This document shows positions 1-12,236 of a stretch of 64,000 nucleotides of DNA, piece by piece (position 1 is the first letter of the stretch; every line of letters starts with the position of its first letter). The stretch is from Gossypium raimondii (lineage: Eukaryota > Streptophyta > Magnoliopsida > Malvales > Malvaceae). The notes under the pieces are model-generated. The model ran no database searches. It saw only the letters and a list, made by a program, of their open reading frames with translations, and was not told the DNA's origin. The position numbers were made by a program, and so were the translations under genes. The stretch is from the NCBI RefSeq assembly GCF_025698545.1, contig NC_068571.1, forward strand, positions 34,257,733-34,321,732, read 5' to 3'.

Positions 1-1360
1 CTATTTGGATTTTGATTCGCAGATTCATGACATCCAAAGTTGTTTCATGGAAAAAAATTGAACTATAAAAGAGATGGGGAAGAAGAGCTTTGGATTGATG
101 TAGACAGTGCAAATAGAGAATGTCATATAACAACCGTTTTAACAGTCTAATAATTTAAATGAAAAACTTTCGAAATAAACTTCACTTTTGAGTGTAATAT
201 ACCTTTAAAATATTTGGTGGTAAACGTGTGTGAAGAACATATCTTTGAACATTTAATCCATTCTATTGTTTCTATTAATGAAAGATTTGCATAAAGTTCA
301 TCCGAATCAAGTCATTAAGCACCAACTAACCTTTCTCTTAATTTCTTTTTGGGGTCCATACTTTTTTCTTAATTAGATATAAGTGATTTGAAGGGAAGAA
401 ATTTGAGGAACCTTTTGTTGTTACTCATAGTGGAAGCTTATTTCATTTGTAGTGACTAAGAAACGGAGTTGATTGCTTAAGTTTTGTGCAATTCTTCAAT
501 TAATTTCCATTATTCACATTATTCCCACTCTTGCTTCATTATTTTTTGCCTGCCCTTTGTTCTTTTTTTCTTTTTTATAATTTGCTTACCAATAAATTAT
601 TATGGTAATTTATTGGGCAATCAACAAAAATGAAATTATTTATATTTGATGCACTAATAATTAAATAGTATTATGATTAAACAAGTTATAAGATAAATAT
701 AAATATTTTGGCTTTTAAGTAGTATGATATATCGTAGGTTAAAAACGCATTTGGTCTTTCGTATTTAGATTAAAAATTAAAATTAAGTCTTTTTTACTTT
801 TTCTAATTTATAAACATTATTAGTTATTTCCCTCAAAATTTGTTAATTTAATATATTAATTAGACTGCTTTTATATGACATTACATATAATTGATAAAAA
901 TGTAAATATGTTAGGTCGACAAATTTTGACACGATAAGTAATGATTGAACTAAAATTTTAAATTCATTTTTTTAATTTTAACATTTAAAGTATAATGACT
1001 AAATCTCAAGTTATAGATAAATGCATAAAATTATCATATATTTTAACTTACTTTATATATTACATAAATATCACATGAATATTAGCTTTTATTCATGTTT
1101 AAATGGGTTTTAAATATCACTACTATTTTATTCAATTTTACTTATTTTTGTTACAATTTTATCTGCACTTAACAACTACACGATCTAAAGAAAAAACTCT
1201 TACAATAATGTTCTTTTTAATTTCTTAAGATATCTATCGAAATAAGCCTTGTAATTAATTTACCGTATCCTGGTAGATACTAATTACGAACTCTATATTC
1301 AAAATAAAGATATTTACGTAATATCATTTTTTACTAGACACGAGCGTAGCTTATTATTTG
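1..1360. other. AT-rich intergenic region without recognisable gene
   Basis: No open frame with recognisable protein similarity was found on either strand. The stretch is AT-rich with scattered short A and T runs and ends at the 9-bp direct repeat (1352-1360) that flanks the following Mutator-like element. Confidence 0.6.
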
Positions 1361-1513
1361 AGGTAAAATACCAATAAAAGCCTTTTTTTAAAATTACTAA
1401 AATGGGCTAGGTAAAAAATTAATTACCGGAATGTGCCTATTTCCCCGAAAACACGTCCACGTCAGCGCGTTGTCAGGTGACAAAGCAGGAAAACGCTTCC
1501 TCAAGGAAGCACT
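1361..1513 (+). repeat. Left terminal inverted repeat of the MULE
   Basis: Pairs with 7562-7714 in inverted orientation. Just inside lies a foldback: GGAAAACGCTTCC at 1488-1500 is complementary to the block at 1585-1597, so the terminus can form a long imperfect hairpin. Confidence 0.85.
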
Positions 1514-1610
1514 TTGTCAACGTGGACAGAAAACGCGTCCTTGAGGGAACGCTTTGTATCCACGTGGACAAAGCGCTTCCTTGAGGAAGCGTTTTCCCCG
1601 TGTTTCCTGC

Positions 1611-2010
1611 GTTAGGGTTAGGGTTTAAGGTTTAGGGCTAGGGTTTTTGGGTTTAGGGTTTTAAAGAAAAAATTAAATAAATAAGGGATTAGGGTTTAGG
1701 GTTTCTTAATTAAATTAATTATAAATTATTCAAAATTAGATTAGGTTTTCGTGTTTATAGTTTTTAAGAAAAAAATTAATTAAATTAGGGTTTAGGGTTA
1801 CTTGAGTAAATTAATTATAAATTTTAAAAATCAGATTAGGGTTTAGTGTTAAGAGTTTTTAAGGAAAAATCAAATAAATTAGGGTTTAAGGTTACCTAAG
1901 TAAATTAATTATAAGTTTTAAAAAATTTGATTAGGGTTTAGTGTTTAAGGTTTTTAAGGAAAAACTTAAATAAATTAGGGTTTGGGATTTAGGGTTACTT
2001 AATTAAATTA
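1611..2010 (+). repeat. Degenerate telomere-like (TTTAGGG) subterminal repeats
   Basis: Multiple copies of TTAGGGTTTAGGG-like words alternate with AT-rich spacers ending in short TAAATTAATTATAA blocks, in four or five imperfect units. The motif resembles the plant telomere repeat TTTAGGG, but the array is irregular and lies inside a MULE, so it is read as subterminal element sequence and not a former chromosome end. Confidence 0.7.
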
Positions 2011-2027
2011 TTTATTAATTTAAAAAA

Positions 2028-2313
2028 GCTCCCATGTGGACGCTCTTTTGCTACAGTAGTTCCTGAAAAAATAATTTTGAGAAGACGTTTCTAAGCAAAT
2101 AGTGGCAAAAACGCTTTAAGCAGGATGCATTGTTAGTAAAAGTACTGAAAGAAGCTTCTACGTGGACGCTCTTTTGCTACAGTAGTTCCTAAAAAATAAT
2201 TTCGAGAAGATGTTTCTGAGCAAATAGTGTCAAAAACACTTTAAGCAGGATGCTTTGTCTGCAAAAGTACTGAAAGAGGCTCCCACGTGGACGCTCTTTT
2301 GCTACAGTAGTTC
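2028..2313 (+). repeat. Tandem repeat of about 125 bp upstream of the MULE transposase
   Basis: Units start at 2028, 2154 and 2279, each with the core GTGGACGCTCTTTTGCTACA; the third unit is partial. The array lies immediately upstream of a TATA-like box and the transposase start, a position typical of MULE subterminal promoter repeats. Confidence 0.8.
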
Positions 2314-2328
2314 CTATTTGGCCTGAGG

Positions 2329-2337
2329 CTATAAATA
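2329..2337 (+). promoter_or_regulatory. TATA-like box of the MULE transposase gene
   Basis: CTATAAATA lies 76 bp upstream of the transposase ATG at 2413, directly after the 125-bp tandem repeats. Spacing and sequence suit an RNA polymerase II core promoter. No transcription evidence is available here. Confidence 0.5.
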
Positions 2338-2412
2338 AGCCAAATTTTTTTCTCAGATTGCATAAGTTACTGCAAAAAAAATTAAAGAGGCTAAGAAGGA
2401 TAGAAATTGAAG

Positions 2413-4880
2413 ATGAGTGAACGTATTATTGCTGTTATTTACTATGATGTTGAGGTTCGTCACACCGAGAATGGTGTTATTTTTTTTATCGAAAAATACA
2501 GTGCGATTGGTTTTTAACCAGAACATAGATTTGATAGAATTTCATAAAAGAATTAGGCGTAAAATATTCAGAACGACGCTAATAAAAGTTCTGTCTATTA
2601 CGTATCTGTTTTGTTCTTCTGTTGATCCAGTGACATCTGACTCGTTTGACATAAATGATGCTCGTAGCTTGGAGGCAATGGTGCAAACTCATCTCGCTAG
2701 TGGAGCACCCTATATTGAGTTATATGTACAATTTACATTACCAAATTATGCACTTGCGACTGCTGTTTGAGAGGTATACACGACCCCTGCCGGACACTCG
2801 GTTAGTGGGTTACAAAATACGGAACTGCCCATGTATGGTAGCGGTATGGAATACACAACCCCTGCACAACACTCCGTCAATGGATGGGACATGCACCTTG
2901 GTGGGTCGATGTTTGATGCTGGAAATACGTATTGGAGAACGACATCAACTTCTAGTGGTTGGCAATCTACACCCACGGTGAAGGCAGATTCCAAGACTTC
3001 AGTGTCGATCTTAATTGCCAATATTCGTAGCCAAATGGGGTACACGCCCTCTTACCGCAAGGCTTGGATAGCTAAGCAGAAGGCGTTAGAGAAGATGCAT
3101 AGTGGGTGAGACGCTTCATATAATGAAATATGACAATGGTGTCAAGTGCTAGAGAGATACATCCCAGGTTGCATAACAGACCTTGAAACGAAACATACAT
3201 ACTACAACGGTCGATTGCTACGTGGATGCTAAGTGTTCAAACGCCTGTTTTGGACCTTTAAGTAATGCCAAGACGCATTTCTATATTGCAAGCCATTGGT
3301 ACAAATTGAAGGTACTTTTATGTTTGGCAGATATACCCATTGGCTACTGCTAGTAGTAGTAGAGGATGGCAATGGGAGAATTCTTCCAATTGCGTTTGCA
3401 ATAACACCGGGGGAGTCAGCTGATGGCCGGGCTTTCTTTCTATCTAGGTTAAAGTGGCATGCGTGCCCCCAACCTGATATCTGCGTTATTTCGAATCGGG
3501 ACACCAAAATACTAGCTGTAATTGAGCGACAGGAAAGCTTATGGCAGCGTACACACCATCGGTATTGCCTAAGGCACGTTGCTTCCAACTACTACAGGTA
3601 ATATTCATCTAAAAGTGAACGACGAAAAGTAACCAACATGAGTATTTAGCCTCTATTAATATAATTTCCTTTGTCATTTTGAATTTATTCTAAATGAAAG
3701 TGTGGTATGTAATATTCGCTATGAACTTATATTGGCAGGGTATGAAATAAGTAAAGACCATTTTCATGATATATTGGCATGTGTGCCACCAACCTGATAT
3801 CTGCGTTATTTCAGATCGGGACACCAAAATTCTAGCTGTAATTGAGCGACAGGGAAGCTTATGGCAGCGTACACACCATTGGTATTGCCTAAGGCACGTT
3901 GCTTCCAACTACTACAGGCAATATCCATCTAAAAGTGAACGACGAAAAGTAACCAACATGAGTATTTAGCCTCTATTAATATAATTTCGTTTGTCATTTT
4001 GGATTTATTCTAAATGAAAGTGTGGTATGTAATATTCGATATGAACTTATATTGGTAGGGTATGAAATAAGTAAAGACCGTTTTCATGATATGTTGGCAG
4101 TTTTACGTTCAATTAACGGTAAAGGCGTGGACTACCTCTGTAAAATATCTTTCGAACAGTGGGCACAAGCATACGACGGTGGCCTACGATATGGTTATAT
4201 GACCTCAAACATGGCTGAATGCATAAATTCTGTTCTAAAATGAATGCGTCATCTACCAATAACATCGGTTGTGCGAAAGACATATTTTCGTCTAGCGGCG
4301 CTATTTCCAAAGCGAGCAGCGAGTTATGCAGGCCAAGTGTAGGGAGGTCATGTATGGTACAGTAAGGTAGTGCAAGAAATTAACAAGGCGAAGGCGCGGG
4401 TGAACACTATGCACACAGTGTGTCACGATCGAGACAACTTATGGATTCGCGTGATAGAGTTTGACAGACCACACTAAGGTGTTATTGGCAGGCAATATCG
4501 TGTACACTTGTGAAATAAGACTTACGACTGTGGGATGTTTGACGCACTTCGTTATCCATGCGCTCATGTAATTGCAGCTTGTCAGAATCTCCGTCTGGAT
4601 TCGATGAGCTATGTCGACGAAGTGTAAAAATTAGAATACATGTACAATGTCTGGAGACACGTATTCCTACCGGTCCCAGATGAACGTAAGTGGCCGTCTG
4701 TATCGCTTGCTCCCTTTAAGCTGTTACCGGATAGAGAACTGTGTCGCAAACCAAATGGTCGACCTTGATCCACTAGAATACGTAACAATATGGGTATCCG
4801 AGAAACAGTTAATCAACAAAAGTTATGCGGATGGTGTAGGAACCCAGGCCATACAAGTAGATCATGTCTAAATCGCAATA
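2413..4880 (+). pseudogene. MuDR-type MULE transposase, decayed
   Basis: The reading starts at ATG 2413, is frameshifted within the first 35 codons, and continues as pieces. An N-terminal MULE-specific region (about 2470-2770) is followed by a linker ending in a block around 3005-3105 (IANIRSQMGYTPSYRKAWIA) typical of MuDR transposases. The DDE core piece at 3296-3600 contains FMFGRYTH and IAFAITPGESADGRAFFLSR, then LRHVASNYYR. A downstream piece (4110-4340) includes QWAQAYDGGLRYG. The C-terminus keeps a damaged SWIM-type zinc finger (DCGMFDALRYPCAHVIAAC, about 4525-4580, first Cys replaced by Tyr) and a CCHC zinc knuckle (CGWCRNPGHTSRSC, about 4827-4869). The catalytic block reads QIEGT where QIDGT is usual. 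The central DNA-binding region appears deleted, and a 320-bp tandem duplication splits the core. It cannot encode an active transposase. Confidence 0.85.
3455..4099 (+). repeat. 320-bp tandem duplication inside the transposase pseudogene
   Basis: Unit 1 (3455-3774) and unit 2 (3775-about 4099) are close copies; for example AACCTGATATCTGCG occurs at 3471 and 3791. The unit spans part of the DDE core and the following intron-like sequence. Unit 1 reads ISNRD and unit 2 ISDRD at the position of the second conserved acidic residue, so the copies have diverged there. Confidence 0.9.
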
Positions 4881-5126
4881 GTTGAACGTTATTGTAAAAA
4901 ACTATATTGTATTATTTATATTTTTTAAATGAAATAATATAGAAATATTCAAAATATTGTCTTATTTAAAAGAATTTATATTTTATTTGAAAATATTAAA
5001 GCAAATTACAATTACTTTATTCAAAACAACGTTTTATTTTATTAAATGAAATAATATAGAAATATTCAAAATATTGTCTTATTTAAAAGAATTTCTATTT
5101 TATTACATAAAATAATATAAAAATAT

Positions 5127-7334
5127 TCAAAATGTTTGTACAAATATATTAAAATAAAAATCAATCTCCGTACCCACCGGATTCAGTGCCACATGGCGGT
5201 CGTCAAGGTTACGCGCTGGATTCCTCCTTTGTCCAGCTTCTGGCGGTGGTTGTGGTTGCTCTAGCGGGGATTCTAGTTCCTCTGGTAGGGGATCTGGTCG
5301 TCGGTGTCGGGAGGATGACCCACCTTGATAGAATAGTGACTGTGGAGGTGTTTGCATCACCGACAGCGAAGGTGTTTGAAACCCATAAAGTGATGGGGAT
5401 TGGTAAAAAGAAAAGCTCCACGACGGCCCCTCGTACGATCCCTCGTGCGATAATGGCTTATAGATCGGCGGTCCACTCAGCGTAATCGAAAATGGAGATA
5501 AACCGGACCATGGACTCCAACCTGCCATAGGACTAGAAAAAGGAAACATATAAGGGTTAGGATACATAAAAGGGCTAGGATACGCACCTGGCATCGTCTG
5601 AAAAGGCTGTGCTATAGGTGTCGTCGGTTGAAGTGTTGGGTCGGGTGACTGTGTCGGTGCTGTTGCTGAGCCTGGTGATTGTATGGGCGCTGTTGATGAG
5701 CCGAATAATTATGTAGGCGCTGCTGATGGGCCTGCGTCGTCGTCCTTTCTTCTTGAATTTAAAGGGCCATGTTGTTCCCTTTGGACACGTAATTGCGGCT
5801 GCCTCTCCTCTTCCGACAGTAAATACGGCTTGCCATGGATCCTAAACCATGGTATGTATTCCGGCACGCATGCTAACTCTGAAACGATGGCCGGTTCCTG
5901 GGTAGGTTTATAGTCATACAAATATTCCCATATTTGGATATAGTGTGACCAGAATCTCGGCAATCTGTATGGAATTGCCGTAAGTCGATTCTGTGATAAT
6001 CATCCAACACCTCAGGTGCCACGAGAATCGGTTGTCGGAATCCAAATTACCGTAATTCTTTGTCCGACTGGTGCATCTCCACGATCGCAAAGTTGACCAA
6101 TGGGACTTTCACATGCCAAACGTTCGAATTTTGGAAGTATTCATCCAAAATTACTGCCCGAATTGCCGGATCCTCGTATGGTGTCCATTGAAACTATATA
6201 AACATGATGGAAATATTAGTTATATACATAATACTAAATACTAAATACTAAATACTAAGCATGAATCGGTTATCTCATTATGTATATCTATTTTATTTAA
6301 TATTTACTTGTACTTCCGACTGTTGGTCTAATAGAAGCCGTATATCTTCAAGAGAGGTAGGTAATCAAGCATAATTTGTCGAATGGTTCCACCTAATTAA
6401 ATAAATTTTTAGCATACCATTATGTTTTAAATATACGTAATAATTGTAAAATCTAATATAAAATTTACCTCGTTATGAGTGGGAATGTACATGGGTGGTC
6501 CACTCGAGGACGTAAAAATAGAAAGCGAAACCGTGCTCATGATTGCAATAGTGATAGCCAACCTCCGATTTTCACTTTATTCAGTCGCGTCGCCCCGCTC
6601 ATCTCCCGGTACAATGTTGCCAACACGGTAGACCCCCAACTAAATTCACCAGCTGCTCTAAAATCAACAAGTTTCAGCAGTCATCTCAGATGTACAAGGT
6701 TCCGTGACTAGTCCGACATTAGATAACCTCCAATTATCTCAATAATGTATGCCTGAGCATATCAGATTCTTTCTAGTTCGGTAGAATCATCATCCGGCTC
6801 CGAAAATATGTCTCGTAACCAGCCCATCTTGATCCGACCTCCGTTAATATTATCCGGAATAGCACCCAAAAACTTGTAGCATATCGCTCCTCAATCACCA
6901 GATTGAACAGACTCGGTGACTGCGTACCTGTCCACCGGCAATCCCAATTATAAATTTACGTCTTCCAACGTGATAGTACACTCTCCACATGAAAGATGGA
7001 ATGTGTGCGTCTCGGGTCTCCACCTCTCTATCAATGCACTAATGAGTTTCGGCTCCAACTTGCATCCCCGGCCTACCGTCGCCATGTGCCAAAAACCCGC
7101 TTCCTGCAGGTAATTCTCGATCAACGGTGATGGAAGACCATGCATATTACGGATATAGCATTGCAATATCCGATCTACAAACTTTTATAAGAAATAATAA
7201 AATAAAAATTATTTAAAATTACATAAATGAAAAAAAATCTTAAATAATATTTAAAAATTAAATTTAACACTTACTATTTTTATTTGTTCGACGGATATGT
7301 GCTTGTTATCGAGACAAATTAATTCTCTGGCCAT
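5127..7334 (-). pseudogene. Plant mobile domain (PMD, MAIN-like) gene inside the MULE, decayed
   Basis: On the minus strand a 20-codon first exon (7334-7275, starting MARELICLDNKHIS) ends at a GTAAGT donor. After an 85-100-bp AT-rich intron, exon 2 starts near 7174 and encodes the hallmark PMD block GFWHMATVGRGCKLEPKLIS followed by ALIERWRPETHTFHL. This is the family often misannotated as serine/threonine phosphatase 7 long-form homolog. A TAA near 6946 interrupts exon 2 in the conserved LED segment and further stops follow. Later exon-like pieces lie near 6470-6900, 6311-6400 and 5130-6193, the last with the PMD block FQWTPYEDPAIRAV and a Pro/Ser/Tyr-rich tail. Known PMD genes include MAIN/MAIL, which act in genome stability and transposon silencing; many other copies travel in transposons. 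This one is antisense to the transposase, shares its element, and is not functional as read. Confidence 0.85.
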
Positions 7335-7561
7335 TGCTAACACGATCAAATTTTTATGATATAAAAAATTCAAAAAAATAAAATTTGAGCTTTTTAAAAT
7401 AATTAAAGAGAGTTTTAAGAGAAATTTGAGAGGAATTTGAGAGAAATATGAGAGAATATTGGAGAGAAATATGAGAGAATTTGAGAGAAAGGATTTAAGT
7501 GTAAAAAATGAAAGGGGGTTTTTTATATATATTTTGACCGTTGGTACTGTAGCGACACGGG

Positions 7562-7714
7562 AAAAATGCTTCCTTGAGGAAGCATTTTTCTGCTTTGTCA
7601 CCTGACAACGCGCTGACGTGGACGCGTTTTCGGAGAATTAAGTCATTTCGATAATTAATTTTTTACCGGGCCTATTTCAGTAATTAAAAAAAAGTTTTTA
7701 TTGGTATTTTTCCC
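7562..7714 (-). repeat. Right terminal inverted repeat of the MULE
   Basis: Inverted partner of 1361-1513; TTTGTCACCTGACAACGCGC here is the complement of the left-end block. Followed directly by the target-site duplication at 7715-7723. Confidence 0.85.
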
Positions 7715-7723
7715 GATTATTTG

Positions 7724-8552
7724 TTGTTTTAAGAGCAGGTTATGTGTTAACATGAAATTTAAGCCGTCCGGGTCCTTAACGTATACTTTGGGTATTTTTT
7801 TGACTTACGATCGAGCCGTCCAAGCGAGTCGATAGGAAATTAAAATGAATTGCACGCGCTCAAAGGTGCGACTTGGTCTGTCAACGACTCGATTTAGCTT
7901 GGAGAGAGTGGAAGCTTTGAAATTTGGCAAAAGTAAACATGATAAGTTTGTTAATAACTGTCATCAGTAGCATGCCACGTTGCTCTCCAACTCTATACGG
8001 CGATGTCTCATTCGTCTGTCTTTGAAACAATTGTAAGACGGGCGTCATTTTAGACTGAGTTCCGATCCTTGAAAATAAATAAAATGTAAATGCCGGCCAA
8101 GGCCCGTGAAATGGGACCCGATAAGGCCGCTCCTTAATGGGACCTCGCTCGTATCCGAACCTGTTTGCTTTGGTACCATACCAAGGATTTAAATTTTTTG
8201 AACGTTGAATTCTTAGACTAATATGTGTTATATTATACTTATTTGCTTTCTGCTTCTGCTAACAAAAAGTAGTCATCAAATAGTTTAATTTCCAAATTTT
8301 TGTGGCAATTATTCTTATATATAAAAAATTGACGTCCCCAAACCTCTTTCTTTTCCTTTCATTTATTACACTATGCTTTAGAAGGAATTGTATAAATGCA
8401 TTTCAATTTTAATTTTATTTTAGTTCCCAATATAATATAATTTTCTATATTAGTACAAATCTTTCTCCTATACAATAGATACCCACCTTTTTTTTACATA
8501 AAAAGAAAATAGGTCAAACCAAGAAATTGATACTCAAATATTATTACTCACC
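7724..8552. other. Intergenic sequence, no gene recognised
   Basis: Unique-looking sequence with no protein-coding similarity that I recognise on either strand. The GC content is somewhat higher at 7760-8160 than around it, without a clear feature. Confidence 0.5.
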
Positions 8553-9135
8553 CAGTTTAAACTTGTCCATAGGTCGGGCCTCTCGGATCGATTAGAAAGC
8601 TTGTCAGAAAAGTGAAAAGATTTGGATAAAAATATGGACCCAAAAAATAGGCTTGAACAAAAAAATAAGAATCGGTTTTTTAAACGGTTCAAGCCTCGGG
8701 TAAGCTTTTACAAAAAAAAAAAATTCTATTGCTATTTTTTTACTGTTTTACCACCGTTTTTCATTATTTTTTTATCATTTCGCTATTATATTACTATTAT
8801 TTTGTTGCTATTATTTGGATATTGTATTATTTTTATTTTATTATTAATTTTGCAACTACTTTAGAGGTATTTGCTTGCTAAGTTGCACTTGTCTTAGTGC
8901 TATTTAAGTATATATATTTTTTATTTTTTTCCATTGGTTTGGAAACATTTATTTAATGTTTTTAGTATGTTTGATGTATTATATTTTTTAATTTGTTTTA
9001 TATTAAAAAAATTAATACGGGTGGGAAGGGTCAGGCTTGAGTAAAATTTTAGACCCATTTTTTGGCCGGATCCAAGCCTAGAAAATGGACCTAAATTTTT
9101 TACTTGGCTCGACTCGATCTATGGACAACTCTAAC
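8553..9135. mobile_element. Small non-autonomous inverted-repeat element, possibly hAT-like
   Basis: TTGTCCATAGGTCG near 8565 has an inverted partner near 9115-9131 (TTGTCCATAGATCG on the minus strand), and the adjacent pieces (GGACCCA with AGGCTTGA) also recur inverted. Internal sequence is AT-rich with a low-complexity Phe/Ile/Leu frame that is not a credible gene. The GTCCATRGGTC terminus is like that of plant hAT-type miniature elements. I could not find a clean 8-bp target-site duplication, so the boundaries and family are tentative. Confidence 0.45.
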
Positions 9136-11899
9136 TGAGTCCTAATTCAATTGGTATCGACATTGTTATCTATGTAAGAAGATGTGAGTTTGGATGTGTT
9201 GAAGTATATTTATCCTCCTATTTAAAGGTAAAGAATGGACTATGAATAATTCTAAATATTTGTATTAAAAAAATACTCAAATATTATTTAATTATGTGGA
9301 TTTATTAACTTAATTTATACTGAATCGTATAAAATTATGTTATTCAAAATAAATTTATATGTTATGATAAGGTGGCATCATTAAATTCATTGACAATGAA
9401 CCTTTATTTTAACTAACACCATGTTTGTGCTAAAATTAATTAAATGTTTAAATGCATGTGGTAGTGGGGTTAATGACCATTCTAAATCATTCCTTCAAGA
9501 GGTTGTTATCATTCCAATGATAACAAAAGGATTTTAGAAAATAAATAATAATAATAATAATAATGAAGTAATTCAAGAAATTGATTAACATGGTAAAATG
9601 ATATAATTTTATCATTATTATCATTAAAAATAAAAAAAAAATCATGAGAATTAAGTGAATGGTAAAAATCTTTTCTATCTTAACCAGTGATAAAGGGTTC
9701 GATCTTTGTTTTAGGTATGGAGTAATTTTAAAACTCGTAATCAGTATTTATCCCCTTAATGAACCTATAAAATACGAATGATTAATTATTGGACCCGCTT
9801 CGAGAAAAAGAAAAGAAAAAGAAAAAAGAGATGGAAATCCAAGAAAAGATAAGTTCCCACTTTTCCTTTACTTAGGGCTCAAGATCATAAGTAGTGCCAT
9901 TTGGTAAATGGTTTACTAATTAGATGACTCAAATTTTGTTTGGTAATTGTTGGTTTTCAACAACTATCTCCATTACCCGAAAGCTGCCTGTTGCCTACCA
10001 GTCAGGGAAGGGTCATTTTTTTTTTCACATTAAACTATTGGATTTATTGTAAAAGTTGAAGCCTTTGCTTTCAATCTTTATAACTAGCACAACACACATT
10101 CTTTCGCTTCCTTTTTCTCTCAACATATACTTCGTATGCATTAAGATAACATATGTAGCAATGTGCTAGTTATAGTTACTTTCTCAATTAAGACATCTTT
10201 TGTATTTTTCAGCCAACATGATTTGAATATGAGTTTGACGATGTTGACTAAACCTGAATTTAATTTTACAACATAAATTTTAATAAGTCGTATATGTGTT
10301 AATTTAATTTGTAATACTATATTAATTAAATTGTACAAATGAATGAAATTTATATAAAAGAAAATTAGATTAATTGTTGAAAGATTTCTTGAATAGTGAG
10401 AAACATTTTGAAGAGTTAAGAATTTTAAAATATGTGATTTTTTTAAATTGCTTGGCAAAGTCTAAATGATAGCCTAATAAGAAAACTTGAACATGGATTA
10501 ATAATTTCTTATTCAAATTCAAATTAAAAGTTGATAGTACGATTGAGGTTGCAATTATTCATATAAGAATTTGGTATATTGGACTTGGATAAATTTTTTG
10601 GGGTATAATTACCGGTGTTTTCACCTGTTTTACTATCTAAGATTAATCTTGTCTGAGTTGGAATGGTATTTAGGCAAAGCCCTTCTAACAATAACGACTC
10701 TTGGATTCGAATTCAATCCAAATGACTAGGAAAGAAATCCACTCCCACAATGGTGGAGCTAGGTATTTTTATTGGGGATCCGAATTAAATTTTAATAGCT
10801 TATATCTTTATATTTTTTAAAATGTTAAATCAAATTTTTATCATTTTTAAGGAGGTCAAAATACAATTTTACTGTTTTGAAAATTTACCATTTAGGGGGA
10901 TTGCGACTTCCACCCCTTGTATTTTATTGTATTGGAAGGCTTCGCAGAAATAATATTGTTTTTTGTTTCTCTCTTTTTGTTTTTTTTGCTTTGTTTAACT
11001 TTGCAATATGATTCAAGTAAGAAAATTGAACAACTGCAACTAGTGTGATATTTCAATTATTATTATTTTTATAATAATATTTAAGTTAAACGAAGTGATT
11101 GACATGGGTAAGTTTAAGGGCAAAATTCAAAACTTAAAATTTGGTAGTATTTAAAAGCAATGAACAATCTAAATTAATAATATCACACTGAACCGATAAA
11201 AAGAAAAAGGAAATCAGAAGGTAAAGTGTCTATTTTCATTTTAAATCTGACATTTGTCAACTCAATAACGCTCCAAATTGGAAGATTAGAAAAGGATTTC
11301 AGCTTTGTGATGATATTGAAACCCACAACAACTACCAGTTTTCACCCTAATTCTCCAAACTTGGAGGGATTTTTTTTTATTAACTTTCCAATTTTCATGT
11401 GCATTTTTAAAAGGAGGATTAGGCTGGTTGGAAATTAAATTTTCTTTCTTAAAATTAATGGGGGGTAGATTATGTAGAAAGATTGGTTTGCACTTTGCGT
11501 TTTATATATTGAATGAAAGGATTTTAGCCAACTATTTCAAACAAATCTAAATTTGAAGCAATGAGAATGATTTGTTTTAAGGACAAAAATTAATTAAATT
11601 CGAGATTAATGTTCCAGGAAATATTGTATTATACGATAAATAAATAAATAAAGAGTTGGGCAGGGCGGAGTATACTTTTTTGAAGGGCCAAGCCAAGCCA
11701 ACCCAACTTATGAGTCCCGCGGTTTCAAAATTTTAGTTACAACCTTAATCATACATGTCCTTTTCTTAATCATGCTCTGAACTTCACGCGCCAAGGGCCA
11801 CCTCAAACACCGCGCTATAGGCCATCTTTCCCTTTGGATTCAACTCATAAGAAACCAGGGTCGGAGACAGGTTAGGAGATAGGTATGGAGTGAATAGTA
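9136..11899. other. Intergenic sequence with an AAT microsatellite
   Basis: No gene recognised. Contains a short (AAT)n run near 9543-9564, a G/A-rich stretch near 9804-9830 and several common low-copy AT-rich segments. The ORF-sized frames near 10141-10458 and 11226-11438 have biased composition and no family similarity. Confidence 0.5.
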
Positions 11900-12236
11900 G
11901 CTATGGGAGAACAAAATAAAGTTTCTATGAAGATTTAAAGAGTATAAAGCGGAGTTAGCTTTCTTTTCCATACACAGATAGTAAAGAGGGAAAAAAAAAA
12001 CCTCTCCAAGTTTCCCACAACAATATCACAGGAAAAATAAAATCTACCAAGCTTTTTTGTTGTTGTTGTTGTTTTAATCTATACTTTTTAATTGTTTTTA
12101 TCTCTCATTTCAAGCTCCATTTTCTTTCATTTTGGGAGAATTTTTGAATTTGGTTTCCTGGGGAGTTTTGTTTTTTCCTGGATGGTTGAGTTGTGAGATT
12201 TTATTTTTATTTTTTGGAGTAATTTGGGGTGAGAAA
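11900..12236 (+). promoter_or_regulatory. Proximal promoter and 5' leader of the kinesin gene
   Basis: The stretch before the kinesin ATG contains a CT/GTT-rich leader, including (GTT)n near 12057-12074, and no intervening ATG in the coding frame; the frame upstream is open only from non-ATG codons. The transcription start cannot be placed from the sequence. Confidence 0.4.

Larger units (their letters stand above)
1361..7714 (+). mobile_element. Mutator-like element (MULE) with TIRs, transposase and PMD pseudogene
   Basis: The left end at 1361 and the reverse complement of the right end at 7714 match over about 150 bp, including the shared block TACCAATAAAA near the tips and GTCAGCGCGTTGTCAGGTGA further in. 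The flanks TATTATTTG (1352-1360) and GATTATTTG (7715-7723) agree at 8 of 9 positions; 9-bp target-site duplications with long TIRs are characteristic of MULEs. The element holds subterminal repeats, a degenerate MuDR-type transposase gene on the + strand and a degenerate plant-mobile-domain gene on the - strand. Both genes carry stops or frameshifts, so it is no longer autonomous. The single mismatch between the flanks and the coding decay indicate an old insertion. Boundaries could be off by one or two bases. Confidence 0.9.

Noticed and set aside
1611..2010. Interstitial telomere from a chromosome fusion
   Set aside because: The repeats are irregular and fully inside a MULE with intact ends, so element origin is simpler.
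5186..5485. Open frames on the + strand within the PMD pseudogene
   Set aside because: They are shadows of the Pro/Ser-rich minus-strand tail, without family similarity.
8622..8864. 80-codon + frame rich in Phe, Tyr, Ile and Leu
   Set aside because: Low-complexity T-rich sequence inside a small repeat; no start context or similarity.
12132..12236. Upstream in-frame extension of the kinesin N-terminus
   Set aside because: It begins at TTG, not ATG, and reads leader sequence; 12237 matches the family N-terminus.
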